Below, piece by piece: positions 31,405 through 40,146 of a DNA stretch of 64,000 bases (position 1 is the stretch's first letter; every line of letters begins with the position of its first letter). Origin of the DNA: Kutzneria sp. CA-103260 (GTDB taxonomy: Bacteria; Actinomycetota; Actinomycetes; Mycobacteriales; Pseudonocardiaceae). The notes under the pieces are model-generated. The model was not told the DNA's origin. It worked only from the letters and a program-made list of their open reading frames with translations, and did no database searches. A program made the translations under genes and the position numbers. The stretch covers positions 8,308,001-8,372,000 of the forward strand of contig NZ_CP073318.1 in the NCBI RefSeq assembly GCF_018263855.1, read 5' to 3'.

Positions 31405-32751
31405 ATGCGCACCCCCAGACGCGCTGCCCTGTCCCGAGCAGCCACCTGTTCGGTCGGAGCATTAGTCCTGCTGCTCTCGGCGTGCACCGCCGGCGGCGGC
31501 GGTTCCAGCGGCGCCCAGGCCGCACCGGGCGCGGACCAGAAGGTCACGCTCACCGTCTACAGCAACTTCGCCGACCGTGAGTTGGGCATCCTGAACAAGG
31601 TGCTGGACGGCTTCCACGCCGCCCACCCCAACATCACGATCAACAGCCAGGGCAGCCAGGACGACGACAAGATCACCCAGTCCATCCGCGGCGGCAACCC
31701 GCCGGACGTGGCGATCTCCTTCTCCACCGACAACATCGGGCAGTTCTGCTCGTCGGGGGCCTGGCAGGACCTCAAGCCCTACATCGACCGGGACAAGGTG
31801 GATCTGACCCAGATCCCCAAGGCGGTGCAGGACTACACCGAGTTCAACGGCACCCGGTGCGCGCTGCCGATGCTGGCCGACGACTACGGCCTGTACTACA
31901 ACAAGGACCTGTTCGCCGCCAAGGGCATCACCGCGCCGCCCAAGACGATGAGCGAGCTGCTGGAGGACACCAAGAAGCTGACCGAGTTCAACCCGGACGG
32001 GTCGATCAAGGTCGCCGGCTTCATCCCGCAGTTCGGCTTCTACGCCAACCACCCGCAGGTGTGGGCCCCGCAGTTCGGCGCCAAGTGGCTGGACAGCAAC
32101 GGGAAGTCGGACCTGGCCACCGACCCGGCCTGGACCGCGATGTTCAACTTCCAGAAGCAGCTGGTCGACTTCTACGGCTGGGACAAGCTGCAGAAGTTCA
32201 CCGCCGGCCTGGGCCAGGAGTACTCGCCCGACCACGCCTTCAACAAGGGCCAGGTCGCGATGATGTACGACGGTGAGTACCGCACCGCCTTCCTCAAGTC
32301 GGACGCGCCGAACATCAACTACGACACCGCGCCGTCCCCGGTGGCCGACGACAAGTCCGACCTGTACGGCGGCGGCTACGTGACCGGCACGATCATCGGC
32401 ATCCCCAAGGGCGTCAAGAACGCCGGCGCCTCCTGGGAGCTGCTGAAGTACCTGTCCTTCGACACCAACGCGTTGGTGCAGCTGGCCAACGGCCTGGGCA
32501 ACGTGCCGACCACCAAGACCGCGCTGCACAGCCCCGACCTGAAGCTGCCGCCGCAGTTCAACACCTTCCTCAAGGTGTTCGACAACCCGAACCTGGCCAA
32601 CAACCCGGCCAGCCCCAACGGCGGCGCGTACCTGAAGACCGTCGAGGACCTGGGCTCGTCCTGGCAGAGCGGTCAGGTCAAGGACCTGCACGCCGCGTTC
32701 GCCCAGGCGGACAAGACGATCGACGACGCCAAGGCGCTCGGCGGCAACTGA
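31405..32751 (+). CDS. csnE: Oligosaccharide ABC transporter binding lipoprotein (CsnE-like)
   Basis: A 448-residue family 1 solute-binding protein. The signal MRTPRRAALSRAATCSVGAL is followed by the lipobox LLLSAC, predicting lipid anchoring. The mature domain has VTLTVYSNFADRELGILNKV, RGGNPPDVAISFSTDNIGQF and GLYYNKDLFAAKGITAPPKT, typical of sugar-binding proteins. The ATG at 31405 with GGAGG just upstream is preferred over an in-frame ATG at 31378. In the matching Streptomyces operon the ligand is chito-(glucosamine)-oligosaccharide; here that is inferred from gene order. Confidence 0.9.
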   Translation: MRTPRRAALSRAATCSVGALVLLLSACTAGGGGSSGAQAAPGADQKVTLTVYSNFADRELGILNKVLDGFHAAHPNITINSQGSQDDDKITQSIRGGNPPDVAISFSTDNIGQFCSSGAWQDLKPYIDRDKVDLTQIPKAVQDYTEFNGTRCALPMLADDYGLYYNKDLFAAKGITAPPKTMSELLEDTKKLTEFNPDGSIKVAGFIPQFGFYANHPQVWAPQFGAKWLDSNGKSDLATDPAWTAMFNFQKQLVDFYGWDKLQKFTAGLGQEYSPDHAFNKGQVAMMYDGEYRTAFLKSDAPNINYDTAPSPVADDKSDLYGGGYVTGTIIGIPKGVKNAGASWELLKYLSFDTNALVQLANGLGNVPTTKTALHSPDLKLPPQFNTFLKVFDNPNLANNPASPNGGAYLKTVEDLGSSWQSGQVKDLHAAFAQADKTIDDAKALGGN

Positions 32752-33737
32752 TGACAGCGACTCTGCTCGGCTCGGCCGACGCGGCCGCCCCGTCCGCCCC
32801 CACCCCGGGGCGGGCGCGGCGGCGCAGCCGCCATCTGAAGTGGGTGCTGCTGTTCCTGGCGCCGTGGGCCGCCGGCATGGTGCTGTTCTTCGTGTACCCG
32901 CTGCTGGCGACGGTGTACTTCTCGTTCACCAACTACGACGGGCTGAACACCGCCGACTTCGTCGGACTCCGCAACTACGTGTTCATGTTCACCAGCGACC
33001 CGCTGGTGAAGGCCGCCGCGTACAACACGCTGTGGCTGGTGGTCGTGCTGACCATCGGCCGGCTGCTGTTCGCGATGGGCGTCGCCCAGATCCTGACCAA
33101 GGTGCGCAACGGTTCCGGCTTCCTGCGGGCGCTGTGCTACCTGCCGTCGCTGGCCCCGCCGGTGGCCGCCACGCTGACCTTCGTCTTCCTGTTCAACCCG
33201 GGCACCGGCCCGGTGAACACGATCCTGGGCTGGCTGGGCATCAACGGACCGCTCTGGTTCAACGACCCCAACCTGTCCAAGCCGTCGCTGACCCTGCTCA
33301 CGCTGTGGGGCTCCGGCGAGCTGATGATCATCATCCTGGCCGCGATGCTGGACGTGCCAGCCGATCTCTACGAGGCGGCCCAGCTGGACGGGGCCGGCCC
33401 GTGGGTCCGGTTCCGCCGGATCACGCTGCCCTCGATCGCCCCGGTGCTGCTGTTCGGCGTGGTCAACTCGATCATCTTCGCGCTGCAGTACTTCACCCAG
33501 GCGGTGGTGGCCGGCTCGGTGGCCTCCGGCTCGGCCGACGCGGTGGGCAACTCCAAGCTCATCGGCTACCCGGACAACAGCACGCTGACCTTCCCGGTGT
33601 GGATGTACAACGAGGGATTCCGCTCGTACCACATGGGTTACGCCTCGGCGATGGCCGTGCTGCTGTTCATCGTCTCGTTCGCGTTCACCGCGATCCTGAT
33701 CCGGCAGCTGCGCGCCGGCAAGGCGGAGGCATCCTGA
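32751..33737 (+). CDS. csnF: Oligosaccharide ABC transporter permease, MalF type (CsnF-like)
   Basis: A 328-residue inner-membrane permease with about six TM segments (WVLLFLAPWAAGMVLFFVYP first). The ATPase-contact loop is LYEAAQLDGAGPWVRFRRIT. The ATG overlaps the binding-protein stop (TGATG), and the stop overlaps the next permease in the same way, showing tight coupling. No ATP-binding subunit is encoded in the operon. Confidence 0.92.
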   Translation: MTATLLGSADAAAPSAPTPGRARRRSRHLKWVLLFLAPWAAGMVLFFVYPLLATVYFSFTNYDGLNTADFVGLRNYVFMFTSDPLVKAAAYNTLWLVVVLTIGRLLFAMGVAQILTKVRNGSGFLRALCYLPSLAPPVAATLTFVFLFNPGTGPVNTILGWLGINGPLWFNDPNLSKPSLTLLTLWGSGELMIIILAAMLDVPADLYEAAQLDGAGPWVRFRRITLPSIAPVLLFGVVNSIIFALQYFTQAVVAGSVASGSADAVGNSKLIGYPDNSTLTFPVWMYNEGFRSYHMGYASAMAVLLFIVSFAFTAILIRQLRAGKAEAS

Positions 33738-34621
33738 TGGCGACCCTGACCGCGACCGCGGCGCCGACCCGTTCGGCGCCGCCGCGCAAGAAGCGACACC
33801 CGAGGGACGTTCTCAGCTGGGTCGCCGTGCACGCCGTGGCGCTGGCCCTGGGCATCGGCTTCGCGCTGCCGATCGTGTTCGTGCTGCTGACCGCGTTCAT
33901 GTCCGACCAGCAGGCGCTGACCTCGGACCTGTGGCCGCGCTCGTGGCACCCGGAGAACTTCCTCACGGTGTTCGAGAAGGCGCCGATGCTGGAGTACTTC
34001 GGCAACAGCCTGCTGTACTCGGTGCTGGCCACCGTCGGCATGCTGTTGTCCAGCATTCCGGCCGCCTACGCGCTGGCCCGGCTTCGCTTCCGTGGCAGCA
34101 ACTTCATCTTCATGCTGGTGATCGCCGCGATGATGCTGCCGCCGCAGGTGGTGGCCGTGCCGATCTACAGCATGTGGGCGAACCTGCACCTGACCGGCAC
34201 GCTGTGGCCGCTGGTGGTGCCGTACTTCCTCGGCGACGCCTTCAGCATCTTCCTGCTGCGCCAGTTCTTCGTGACGGTGCCGCAGGACTACTTCGACGCG
34301 GCCCGGATGGACGGCTGCAACGAGTTTCAGATGCTGTACCGGGTGCTGGTGCCGATGACCCGGCCGGGGCTGGCCGCCGCCGGCCTGTTCACCTTCCTCT
34401 ACACCTGGAACGACTACTTCGGACCACTGCTGTACGTGGGCGAGAAGCAGGACAGCTGGACGCTCTCCGTCGCGCTGGCGTCCTTCCGGGGCATGCACCA
34501 GGTGCAGTGGAACCTGACGATGGCCGCGACCGTTCTCGTCCTGGTGCCGGTGATCGTGCTTTTCCTGTTCGCACAGAAGTCCTTCGTCAAGGGGATCACT
34601 TTCACGGGAGTCAAAGGGTGA
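33737..34621 (+). CDS. csnG: Oligosaccharide ABC transporter permease, MalG type (CsnG-like)
   Basis: A 294-residue permease. A basic N terminus (SAPPRKKRHPRD) precedes TM1 (VHAVALALGIGFALPIVFVL). The EAA loop is DYFDAARMDGCNEFQMLYRV and the C terminus FAQKSFVKGITFTGVKG is typical of MalG. The start ATG overlaps the preceding stop, and its own stop overlaps the GTG of the glycosidase. Longer open frames in this frame are shadows of the upstream permease. Confidence 0.92.
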   Translation: MATLTATAAPTRSAPPRKKRHPRDVLSWVAVHAVALALGIGFALPIVFVLLTAFMSDQQALTSDLWPRSWHPENFLTVFEKAPMLEYFGNSLLYSVLATVGMLLSSIPAAYALARLRFRGSNFIFMLVIAAMMLPPQVVAVPIYSMWANLHLTGTLWPLVVPYFLGDAFSIFLLRQFFVTVPQDYFDAARMDGCNEFQMLYRVLVPMTRPGLAAAGLFTFLYTWNDYFGPLLYVGEKQDSWTLSVALASFRGMHQVQWNLTMAATVLVLVPVIVLFLFAQKSFVKGITFTGVKG

Positions 34622-35883
34622 AACTCACTGTTGTTGGGGGCGGTTCCACCTACACCCCGGAGCTGATCGACGGTATCGCCGGCCGCCGCACCAGTCTGGA
34701 CGTGGACGAGATCGTGCTCGTCGACCCGGACGCGGAGCGGCTGGCGGTGGTCGGCCCGTTCAGCCAGCGCCTGCTCGACCACGCCGGGCACCCGGCCAAG
34801 GTTCGCACCACCAGCGTTCTCGAGGAGGGTGTCGACGGTGCGTCCGCCGTACTGCTGCAACTGAGGGTCGGCGGGCAGACCGCGCGCCGCTCCGACGAGA
34901 CGTTCCCACTGGTCTGCGACTGCGTCGGCCAGGAGACGACCGGAGCCGGCGGGCTGGCCAAGGCGCTGCGCACGGTGCCGGTGGTGCTGGACATCGCCGA
35001 GCGGGTGCGCAAGATCGCCGGTGACGACACCTGGATCGTCAACTTCACCAACCCGGTCGGCATCGTCACCCGGGCGCTGCTGGAGGCCGGGCACCGGGCG
35101 GTCGGGCTGTGCAACGTGGCCATCACGTTCCAGCGCTGGACCTCGCAACTGCTTGGCCTGCAACCGAACGAGGTCAAACTGGAGCACGTAGGCCTGAACC
35201 ACCTGACGTGGGAGCGCGGGCTGATCGTCAACGGCGAGAACGTGTTGCCGAAGCTGATCGAGGAGCATTCCGAGGAACTCGCCGGCCACATCGGCATTCC
35301 GGCGCCGCTGATCCGCCGGCTCGGCGTCGTGCCCTCGTACTACCTGAAGTACTTCTACGAGCACGACGAGGTGGTGGCCAAGCAGAAGCACGAGCGGCCG
35401 CGGGCCGACGTCGTGATCGAGGTCGAGAACGAGCTGCTGAAGGTCTACCAGGACCCCAAGGTGGTGACCAAGCCGGAGGCGCTGTCCCAGCGCGGCGGCG
35501 CCTACTACTCGGAGGCCGCCGTCCAGCTGGTGCACTCGCTGACCAGCGGCGCCCCCGGCGAGGAGCACGTGGTCAACGTGCGCAACAACGGCACGCTGCC
35601 GTTCCTGCCGGACGACGCGGTCATCGAGGTTCCGTCCATTGTGGACGGAAATGGCGCGACCCCGCTGCCGGTCAAGCCGGTCGAGCCCGGGTTCGCCGGG
35701 CTGATCTCGCACGTGACCGGGTACGAGTACCTGGCGCTGGAGGCGGCCGTCCACGGCGGCCGCGACCGGGTCGCCGACGCACTGCTCGCCCACCCGTTGA
35801 TCGGCCAGTACTCGATCGCCGAGAAGCTCGCCGACGAGCTGGTCGCGGAGAACAAGGACCTACTGCCATGGGCCAAGGCGTGA
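34618..35883 (+). CDS. csnH: Glycoside hydrolase family 4 (CsnH-like, 6-phospho-beta-glycosidase type)
   Basis: A 421-residue NAD- and metal-dependent glycosidase. The dinucleotide motif is VVGGGSTYTPELIDGI at the N terminus. NFTNPVGIVTRALLEAG, the metal-binding Cys in VGLCNVAITF and the His in VGLNHLTWERG are GH4 landmarks. GH4 enzymes usually act on 6-phosphoglycosides by a redox-elimination route. The GTG at 34618 overlaps the permease stop by 4 nt. Paired with the kinase downstream, the likely substrate is a phosphorylated glucosamine-containing disaccharide; the order of steps is not settled by sequence. Confidence 0.9.
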   Translation: MKLTVVGGGSTYTPELIDGIAGRRTSLDVDEIVLVDPDAERLAVVGPFSQRLLDHAGHPAKVRTTSVLEEGVDGASAVLLQLRVGGQTARRSDETFPLVCDCVGQETTGAGGLAKALRTVPVVLDIAERVRKIAGDDTWIVNFTNPVGIVTRALLEAGHRAVGLCNVAITFQRWTSQLLGLQPNEVKLEHVGLNHLTWERGLIVNGENVLPKLIEEHSEELAGHIGIPAPLIRRLGVVPSYYLKYFYEHDEVVAKQKHERPRADVVIEVENELLKVYQDPKVVTKPEALSQRGGAYYSEAAVQLVHSLTSGAPGEEHVVNVRNNGTLPFLPDDAVIEVPSIVDGNGATPLPVKPVEPGFAGLISHVTGYEYLALEAAVHGGRDRVADALLAHPLIGQYSIAEKLADELVAENKDLLPWAKA

Positions 35884-36878
35884 AGGCCGCCGTGCTCGCC
35901 ATCGACGGCGGGAACAGCAAGACCGACGTGATCCTCATCGACGACGGCGGATCGGTGCTCGCGCACGTGCGCGGGCCCGGGGCGTCGCCGCAGAACATCG
36001 GTCTGCGCCCCAGCCTCGAATCGTTCAACCGCATGGTGAACGAGGCGGCGAGCAAGGCCGGGCTGGCGACGAACAAGCCGTTCGCCCGGCACACGGCGGC
36101 CTACCTGGCCGGCGCCGACCTGCCGCGGGAGGAGGAGATCCTCCAGCGGGAGTTCGGTCTGCTCGGGTGGTCGGACACCACCATGGTCGGCAACGACACG
36201 TTCGCGCTGCTGCGCTCCGGCACCTCCGACGGTGTCGGGGTGGCGGTGGTGTGCGGGGCCGGCATCAACTGCGTCGGCGTCGCCCGTGACGGTCGGGTGC
36301 ACCGGTTTCCGGCCCTTGGCCGGATCTCGGGCGACTGGGGCGGCGGCTCGCAGATCGGCGGCGACGCCCTGTGGCACGCCGTGCGCGCCGACGACGGCCG
36401 TGGTCCCCAGACCGCGCTGCTGCCGGCGATCCTCGCCCACTTCGGCGTGACCAGCATCAGCGAGGTCGTGGCCGGGCTGCACTTCGAGGAGATCAACGGC
36501 GACGTCGTGCACGAGCTCTGCCCGCTGCTGTTCCGGGTCGCCGCCGACGGTGACGAGGTGGCGGCCTCGGTGGTGGAACGGCTGATCGAGGAGATCGTCG
36601 TGCTGGCCACGGTGTCCCTGCGCCGGCTCGACCTGCTCGGCGAGCAGGTCGACATCGTGCTCGGCGGTGGGGTGCTGACCAACTCCGGCGACGCCATGCT
36701 CGACGAGATCACCCGCCGCTGCCACGACGTCGCGCCGCTGGCCGACGTGCACCTGGTCGACCTGCCCCCGGTGGCCGGCGCCGCCCTGCTCGGCCTGGAC
36801 GCCATCGGTGCCAGCGCCGAGGTCGAGGAGCGGCTGCGCGCCCACTACGCCCCCGAAGAGCGGTTGGTCGCGGGCTGA
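35880..36878 (+). CDS. csnK: BadF-type sugar kinase (CsnK-like)
   Basis: A 332-residue actin-fold kinase of the N-acetylglucosamine-kinase family. AAVLAIDGGNSKTDVILID is the phosphate-1 loop, VGNDTFALLRSGTSDGVGV holds the catalytic Asp, and GRISGDWGGGSQIGGDALWH and LGGGVLTNSGD complete the fold. The GTG at 35880 overlaps the glycosidase stop (GTGA); the in-frame ATG at 35868 is an alternative. Last gene of the operon, it would phosphorylate the imported glucosamine unit or oligosaccharide. It is distinct in sequence from the kinase at 26010. Confidence 0.87.
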   Translation: MKAAVLAIDGGNSKTDVILIDDGGSVLAHVRGPGASPQNIGLRPSLESFNRMVNEAASKAGLATNKPFARHTAAYLAGADLPREEEILQREFGLLGWSDTTMVGNDTFALLRSGTSDGVGVAVVCGAGINCVGVARDGRVHRFPALGRISGDWGGGSQIGGDALWHAVRADDGRGPQTALLPAILAHFGVTSISEVVAGLHFEEINGDVVHELCPLLFRVAADGDEVAASVVERLIEEIVVLATVSLRRLDLLGEQVDIVLGGGVLTNSGDAMLDEITRRCHDVAPLADVHLVDLPPVAGAALLGLDAIGASAEVEERLRAHYAPEERLVAG

Positions 36879-36940
36879 CAGACCCCGTGGGCAGGGGCTT
36901 GAAGGCGGCGGCGGCCCCTGTCCGCGGTTCCAACGTTGCA

Positions 36941-37063
36941 TGTCTCCAAGACCTGCAAACCTCTGCCGCACGCACCACTGACGACAACAAACCCCGGCCG
37001 CGGCGGCCGGGGTTTGTTGTCGTCAGCGACCCGCCTGGCTGGGTTTGTGGGTCTTGGAGACAC
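36941..37063. repeat. Nested inverted repeats between convergent genes
   Basis: Outer arms TGTCTCCAAGACC-TG-CAAACC (36941-36962) and the complementary GGTTTG-TG-GGTCTTGGAGACA (about 37042-37062) pair over 21 bp with two mismatches. They enclose the perfect hairpin at 36978-37026. The 191-bp gap 36879-37069 contains no gene. Confidence 0.75.
36978..37026. terminator. Very strong hairpin terminator after the csn operon
   Basis: CTGACGACAACAAACCCCGG continues into CCG, then a CGG loop, then the exact complement, giving a 23-bp perfect stem. It lies between the convergent csnK and Thr-rich genes and should stop transcription from both sides. Confidence 0.85.
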
Positions 37064-37069
37064 CCATAC

Positions 37070-37495
37070 CTAGCGGCCGGTCGGGATGTTGATGGGGTCG
37101 GTCGTGGTTGTGGTGACCGGGACCGTCGTCGTGGTCGTGGTGGTCGGCGGCGTGGTGGTGGTCGTGGTGACCGTGGTGGTGGTGACCGTCGCGCCGACCA
37201 CGTCCGCCTTGGTGCTGGACGTGGGCGGCTTGCTCACGGTGATCGTCTTCACGGTCGGGGTGCCGTTGACCGTCACCGTGGAGGCGACGACGGTGACCGG
37301 GAAGCCGTCGCCGTCCATGGGCATGTCGTCGCCGCCGAGCGGCCCGTTGGTCAGCAACGGCTGACCGCCCCGGTCGATGGTCTTGACCGGGGCCTGGCCG
37401 TCCGCGGCGGACGCGAGCTGCACTCCGACAACGATTCCGATCACGGCGGCAATGGCCGCACTGGCGGACACCGCCGATCGCAACGACAGACGCAC
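37070..37495 (-). CDS. Secreted or membrane-anchored Thr-rich protein of unknown function
   Basis: A 141-residue protein. The GTG at 37495 is preceded by GGAGGAG 7 nt upstream, so longer upstream starts are rejected. Residues 1-32 (VRLSLRSAVSASAAIAAVIG, then VQLASA) form a signal peptide or anchor. The middle has KTIDRGGQPLLTNGPLGGDD, and the last 50 residues are poly-Thr/Pro/Val (VTTTTTVP-like words). No family was recognised. The tail resembles that of the protein at 5042-5722, suggesting wall-spanning stalks. Confidence 0.75.
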   Translation of the reverse strand: MRLSLRSAVSASAAIAAVIGIVVGVQLASAADGQAPVKTIDRGGQPLLTNGPLGGDDMPMDGDGFPVTVVASTVTVNGTPTVKTITVSKPPTSSTKADVVGATVTTTTVTTTTTTPPTTTTTTTVPVTTTTTDPINIPTGR

Positions 37496-37617
37496 GGGGA
37501 AACTCCTCCATCGACCAGGCTCGGTCGGACCATCGGGGAGCACACCACGTGCGCTACCAGATGGAGCAGTTACTCACCCGTTCGTGTCAAGAATGTCCGC
37601 CTTTCGGGGGGTAACCC

Positions 37618-38349
37618 TCAACGCCGGCTGGCCATCCTGATCATGTCGCCGAGCCGGTGGATCAGACCACTGGCGTCGGCCGGCGACACGGTGGCCCAGT
37701 CCTCGCCGTCCCGGCCCCGTCCGGACACGCCCAGGTACCGCCCGGCCTCGGTGTCGAACCAGGTCAGCCCGGGCATCCGCCGGGCGTCGCCGCGCTCGTC
37801 GAACATGGCCCCGGAGAACTGGCCCAGCCGCAGCACCGGCTCGCCGAGCATGGTGGTCAGCGGCTGGTACTCGGGGCTGTGTCGGTTGGGCTGTGCGAGC
37901 TCCGCGGCCGGCACCGACACCTGTTGCCCGGGACCGGGCCGGTGCGGCGGCAGGAGCGCCACCAGCGACGCCGCCAGGGCGGTGTCCCGGATGTACTCCA
38001 GCCGCATCGTGCCGCCCTGCTGCACGGCCAGCAGTGCCCGCTGGCCGATGGCCACGGAGGCGGCGTAGACCATGGGCCCGCGCTGCGCGTCCAGCGTGGA
38101 GATGGTGTCCAGCTGGACGTGCGGCCGCGCGAGCAGCCGCAGCGCGTCCTCCAGGCCCGGGTCGAGCTGGCGACCGCGCGCCAGCCCGCCCCGCTCCAGG
38201 TCCTCGTACACGGCCGTGCGAATCCCCGCGCGCTCGTCCAGGGTCGCCCCGTGGCTGGGCACGTCGAACGGATAGGGCACGGACCCGATTCGCAGGTCCT
38301 CCCACACGATGTCGAACGCGGCCAGCGGGAGGATCGCGATCGGCGGCAT
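37618..38349 (-). CDS. ESX secretion-associated protein, EspG family
   Basis: A 243-residue cytosolic chaperone-like protein. The EspG pattern is seen in FDIVWEDLRIGSVPYPFDVP near the N terminus, VYEDLERGGLARG, the central beta-sheet MVYAASVAIGQRALLAVQQG, and the C-terminal LTWFDTEAGRYLGV with WATVSPADASGLIHRLGDMI. EspG proteins hold PPE-type substrates for type VII secretion. The ATG overlaps the stop of the PPE-like gene (TGATG), as expected for a chaperone-substrate pair. The type VII core genes are not in the window. Confidence 0.85.
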   Translation of the reverse strand: MPPIAILPLAAFDIVWEDLRIGSVPYPFDVPSHGATLDERAGIRTAVYEDLERGGLARGRQLDPGLEDALRLLARPHVQLDTISTLDAQRGPMVYAASVAIGQRALLAVQQGGTMRLEYIRDTALAASLVALLPPHRPGPGQQVSVPAAELAQPNRHSPEYQPLTTMLGEPVLRLGQFSGAMFDERGDARRMPGLTWFDTEAGRYLGVSGRGRDGEDWATVSPADASGLIHRLGDMIRMASRR

Positions 38350-39587
38350 CAGTACCCGCCGCTCGGATTCTCACCGATGACGGTGGGGGCGACCATCTGG
38401 CCGTCGCCGAACACGTCGTCGGTCTCGACCAGGAACGTCGGCCGCTTGTGCTCCTTGTCCTCTTCCTTCTTGCCGCCGCGGCCGGCCCCGCCGGCGCCCA
38501 TGCCGGACTGGCCGACGCTGCCCTGCGCGCCCATGCCGCCGCGCGCGCCCGAGCCGCCCTCGCCGGCCGCACCCGTGCCGGTCGAGGAGCCCATGCCGGG
38601 CTTGGCCGACGCCGACGAGGTGCTGCCCGGGCCGCCCGCGCCACCGCGGTAGCCGCCGCCACCCTCGCCGCCACCGGCACCGCCGGCCAGGCCGATCGCC
38701 GGGGCGCCGCCCGGACCGTACGGGCTGTTCGGGCCGCCCGCGCCGGGGGTGTTGCCGTAGTTGGGGCCGTTGAAGCCGGGGCCACCGGGGCCCGGGTCGT
38801 AGCCGGCCAGCCGGGTCGGGCCGCCGCCGGGGCCACCGACCTGGTTCGGGTTGTAGCCGCCGGGGACCGGGCCGCCGGGCTGCGCCGCGTGGTAACCGCC
38901 ACCGCCAGTCGCCGGGTTGTAGCCCGAGCCGCCGTAGCTACCGCCGCCCGACGTGCCGTGGTACGCCGCGACGCCGCCGCCCGCGCCCACCGGGCCCGCG
39001 CTGGCCAGCTGCGTGTTGGCCGTGCTGCCGCCGCTGAGGTCCGGCGGCGGCGTGAACGCCGGGATCGAGGACGACGCCGACTGCATCGAGGCGTCGCGGG
39101 CCTGGATCACCTGCACGGCCTTGTTCTTGGCGTCGTTGGACGCCTCGTGGGTCAGGTACATCTCGGCCGGCAGCGCGATCAGCGAGATCGGGTTGGTCGC
39201 CGCCTGCGCCAGCATCTTGCCCGGGTTGTACTCGATCGGATCCGGCATGTCCGCCTTGGCCTTGGCCGCCGCGTCCACCTGGTCGTGCATGGCCGTGCCG
39301 GTCGCGTTGAAGTACTGCGCGGTGTCGGCACTCCAGTCACGCACCTTGGCCAGATGCGCCCGCGCGAGGTCGGCCGCCGCACCCTCCCAGTGCGACTGCG
39401 ACCCGTTGATCGCCGCGTCCAGCGTGATCGCGGCGTCGCGCATCTGGTCAGCCAGGCCCTGCCACTCGTCGCCGGCCTTGTAGGCGGTGCCCGGCTCCAC
39501 GTCCTGCGTCACCAGCGTCTTGAGCTGATCGTGCGACATGCCCGGGTAGTTCTGATTCGGATGGGGAACCGCGGGGTGTCCCGTCAT
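38349..39587 (-). CDS. PPE-like type VII secretion substrate with Gly/Pro-rich tail
   Basis: A 412-residue protein. Residues about 10-150 are helical (YPGMSHDQLKTLVTQDVEPG, QGLADQMRDAAITLDAAING, HWEGAAADLARAHLAKVRDW), resembling WXG100/PPE helical hairpins with SHWEG as the WxG-like turn. From about 190 it is Gly/Pro/Tyr-rich low complexity (GGGSYGGSGYNPATGGGGYH), ending in a charged stretch KKEEDKEHKRPTFLV. The ATG at 39587 has AGGGGG 9 nt upstream; the upstream open frame is not coding. Coupled to EspG, so it is probably exported through an ESX system. Confidence 0.8.
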   Translation of the reverse strand: MTGHPAVPHPNQNYPGMSHDQLKTLVTQDVEPGTAYKAGDEWQGLADQMRDAAITLDAAINGSQSHWEGAAADLARAHLAKVRDWSADTAQYFNATGTAMHDQVDAAAKAKADMPDPIEYNPGKMLAQAATNPISLIALPAEMYLTHEASNDAKNKAVQVIQARDASMQSASSSIPAFTPPPDLSGGSTANTQLASAGPVGAGGGVAAYHGTSGGGSYGGSGYNPATGGGGYHAAQPGGPVPGGYNPNQVGGPGGGPTRLAGYDPGPGGPGFNGPNYGNTPGAGGPNSPYGPGGAPAIGLAGGAGGGEGGGGYRGGAGGPGSTSSASAKPGMGSSTGTGAAGEGGSGARGGMGAQGSVGQSGMGAGGAGRGGKKEEDKEHKRPTFLVETDDVFGDGQMVAPTVIGENPSGGY

Positions 39588-39615
39588 CGCTGCATACCCC
39601 CTGTTTCGAAAGAAC

Positions 39616-40146
39616 TCATGAGACCAGCGGAAGCTTCGGCTCAGCGGCGGTGGCCAGCGCCTTGGCGTGGTCGCAGGCAGCCGGATAGGTCTTGGCATCC
39701 TGTGCCGTCACCAGCACGCTGAACGTGATGTCGGAGGCCAGTGCGATGTCGACATCACACGTGGCCGCGGCGTCGGACTTGAGCAGCAATGCCTTGTGAC
39801 CGCCGATGGTGAGCGGCGAGCTGGTCGGATTGGCGCCGCTCGGGTCCGGGCGCTTGCCCAGCGCGTACTGGGCGATGCTGGTGGACACCACATCCGCGTT
39901 GGGACCGGACCATTCACAGTTGTTCCCCGCGAGCTTCTGGGGTGGGTTGGCCAGTCCCATCGACGACAGCAGGTCCTGTGGCAGCACGGCGCACACGTCG
40001 AGTTGCGGCGCGGCGGCTGTGGTCGGGCTCGCGGACGAGGCACCGCCGGCCGTGGGCACAGCAGTTCCGGCCGCAGACCCGCCACAGCCGGCCGCAGCCA
40101 GCGCTACGCCGGCCGTGACTACCGTGAGTAGAACAGGACGACGCAC
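39616..40146 (-). CDS. DUF3558 lipoprotein
   Basis: A 176-residue lipoprotein. The signal MRRPVLLTVVTAGVALAAAG with lipobox AAAGC is followed by a Ser/Thr/Ala linker and a DUF3558 domain (LDVCAVLPQDLLSSMGL, NNCEWSG, LLLKSDAAATCDVDIALASD, CDHAKALATAAEPKL). The Cys spacing fits the family, which is common in Pseudonocardiaceae and Mycobacterium. The GTG start overlaps the previous stop (TAGTG), so it is translated with the WXG-like gene. Function unknown; probably surface located. Confidence 0.85.
   Translation of the reverse strand: MRRPVLLTVVTAGVALAAAGCGGSAAGTAVPTAGGASSASPTTAAAPQLDVCAVLPQDLLSSMGLANPPQKLAGNNCEWSGPNADVVSTSIAQYALGKRPDPSGANPTSSPLTIGGHKALLLKSDAAATCDVDIALASDITFSVLVTAQDAKTYPAACDHAKALATAAEPKLPLVS

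Noticed and set aside
37010..37400. Plus-strand Val-rich open frame over the poly-Thr gene
   Set aside because: Antisense of Thr codons reads as Val; the minus-strand frame has a signal peptide and a strong ribosome site.
38480..38960. Regularly repeated GC-rich units resembling a repeat array
   Set aside because: They encode the Gly/Pro/Tyr-rich tail of the PPE-like protein in frame; unit lengths vary and there are no spacers, so it is not a CRISPR.
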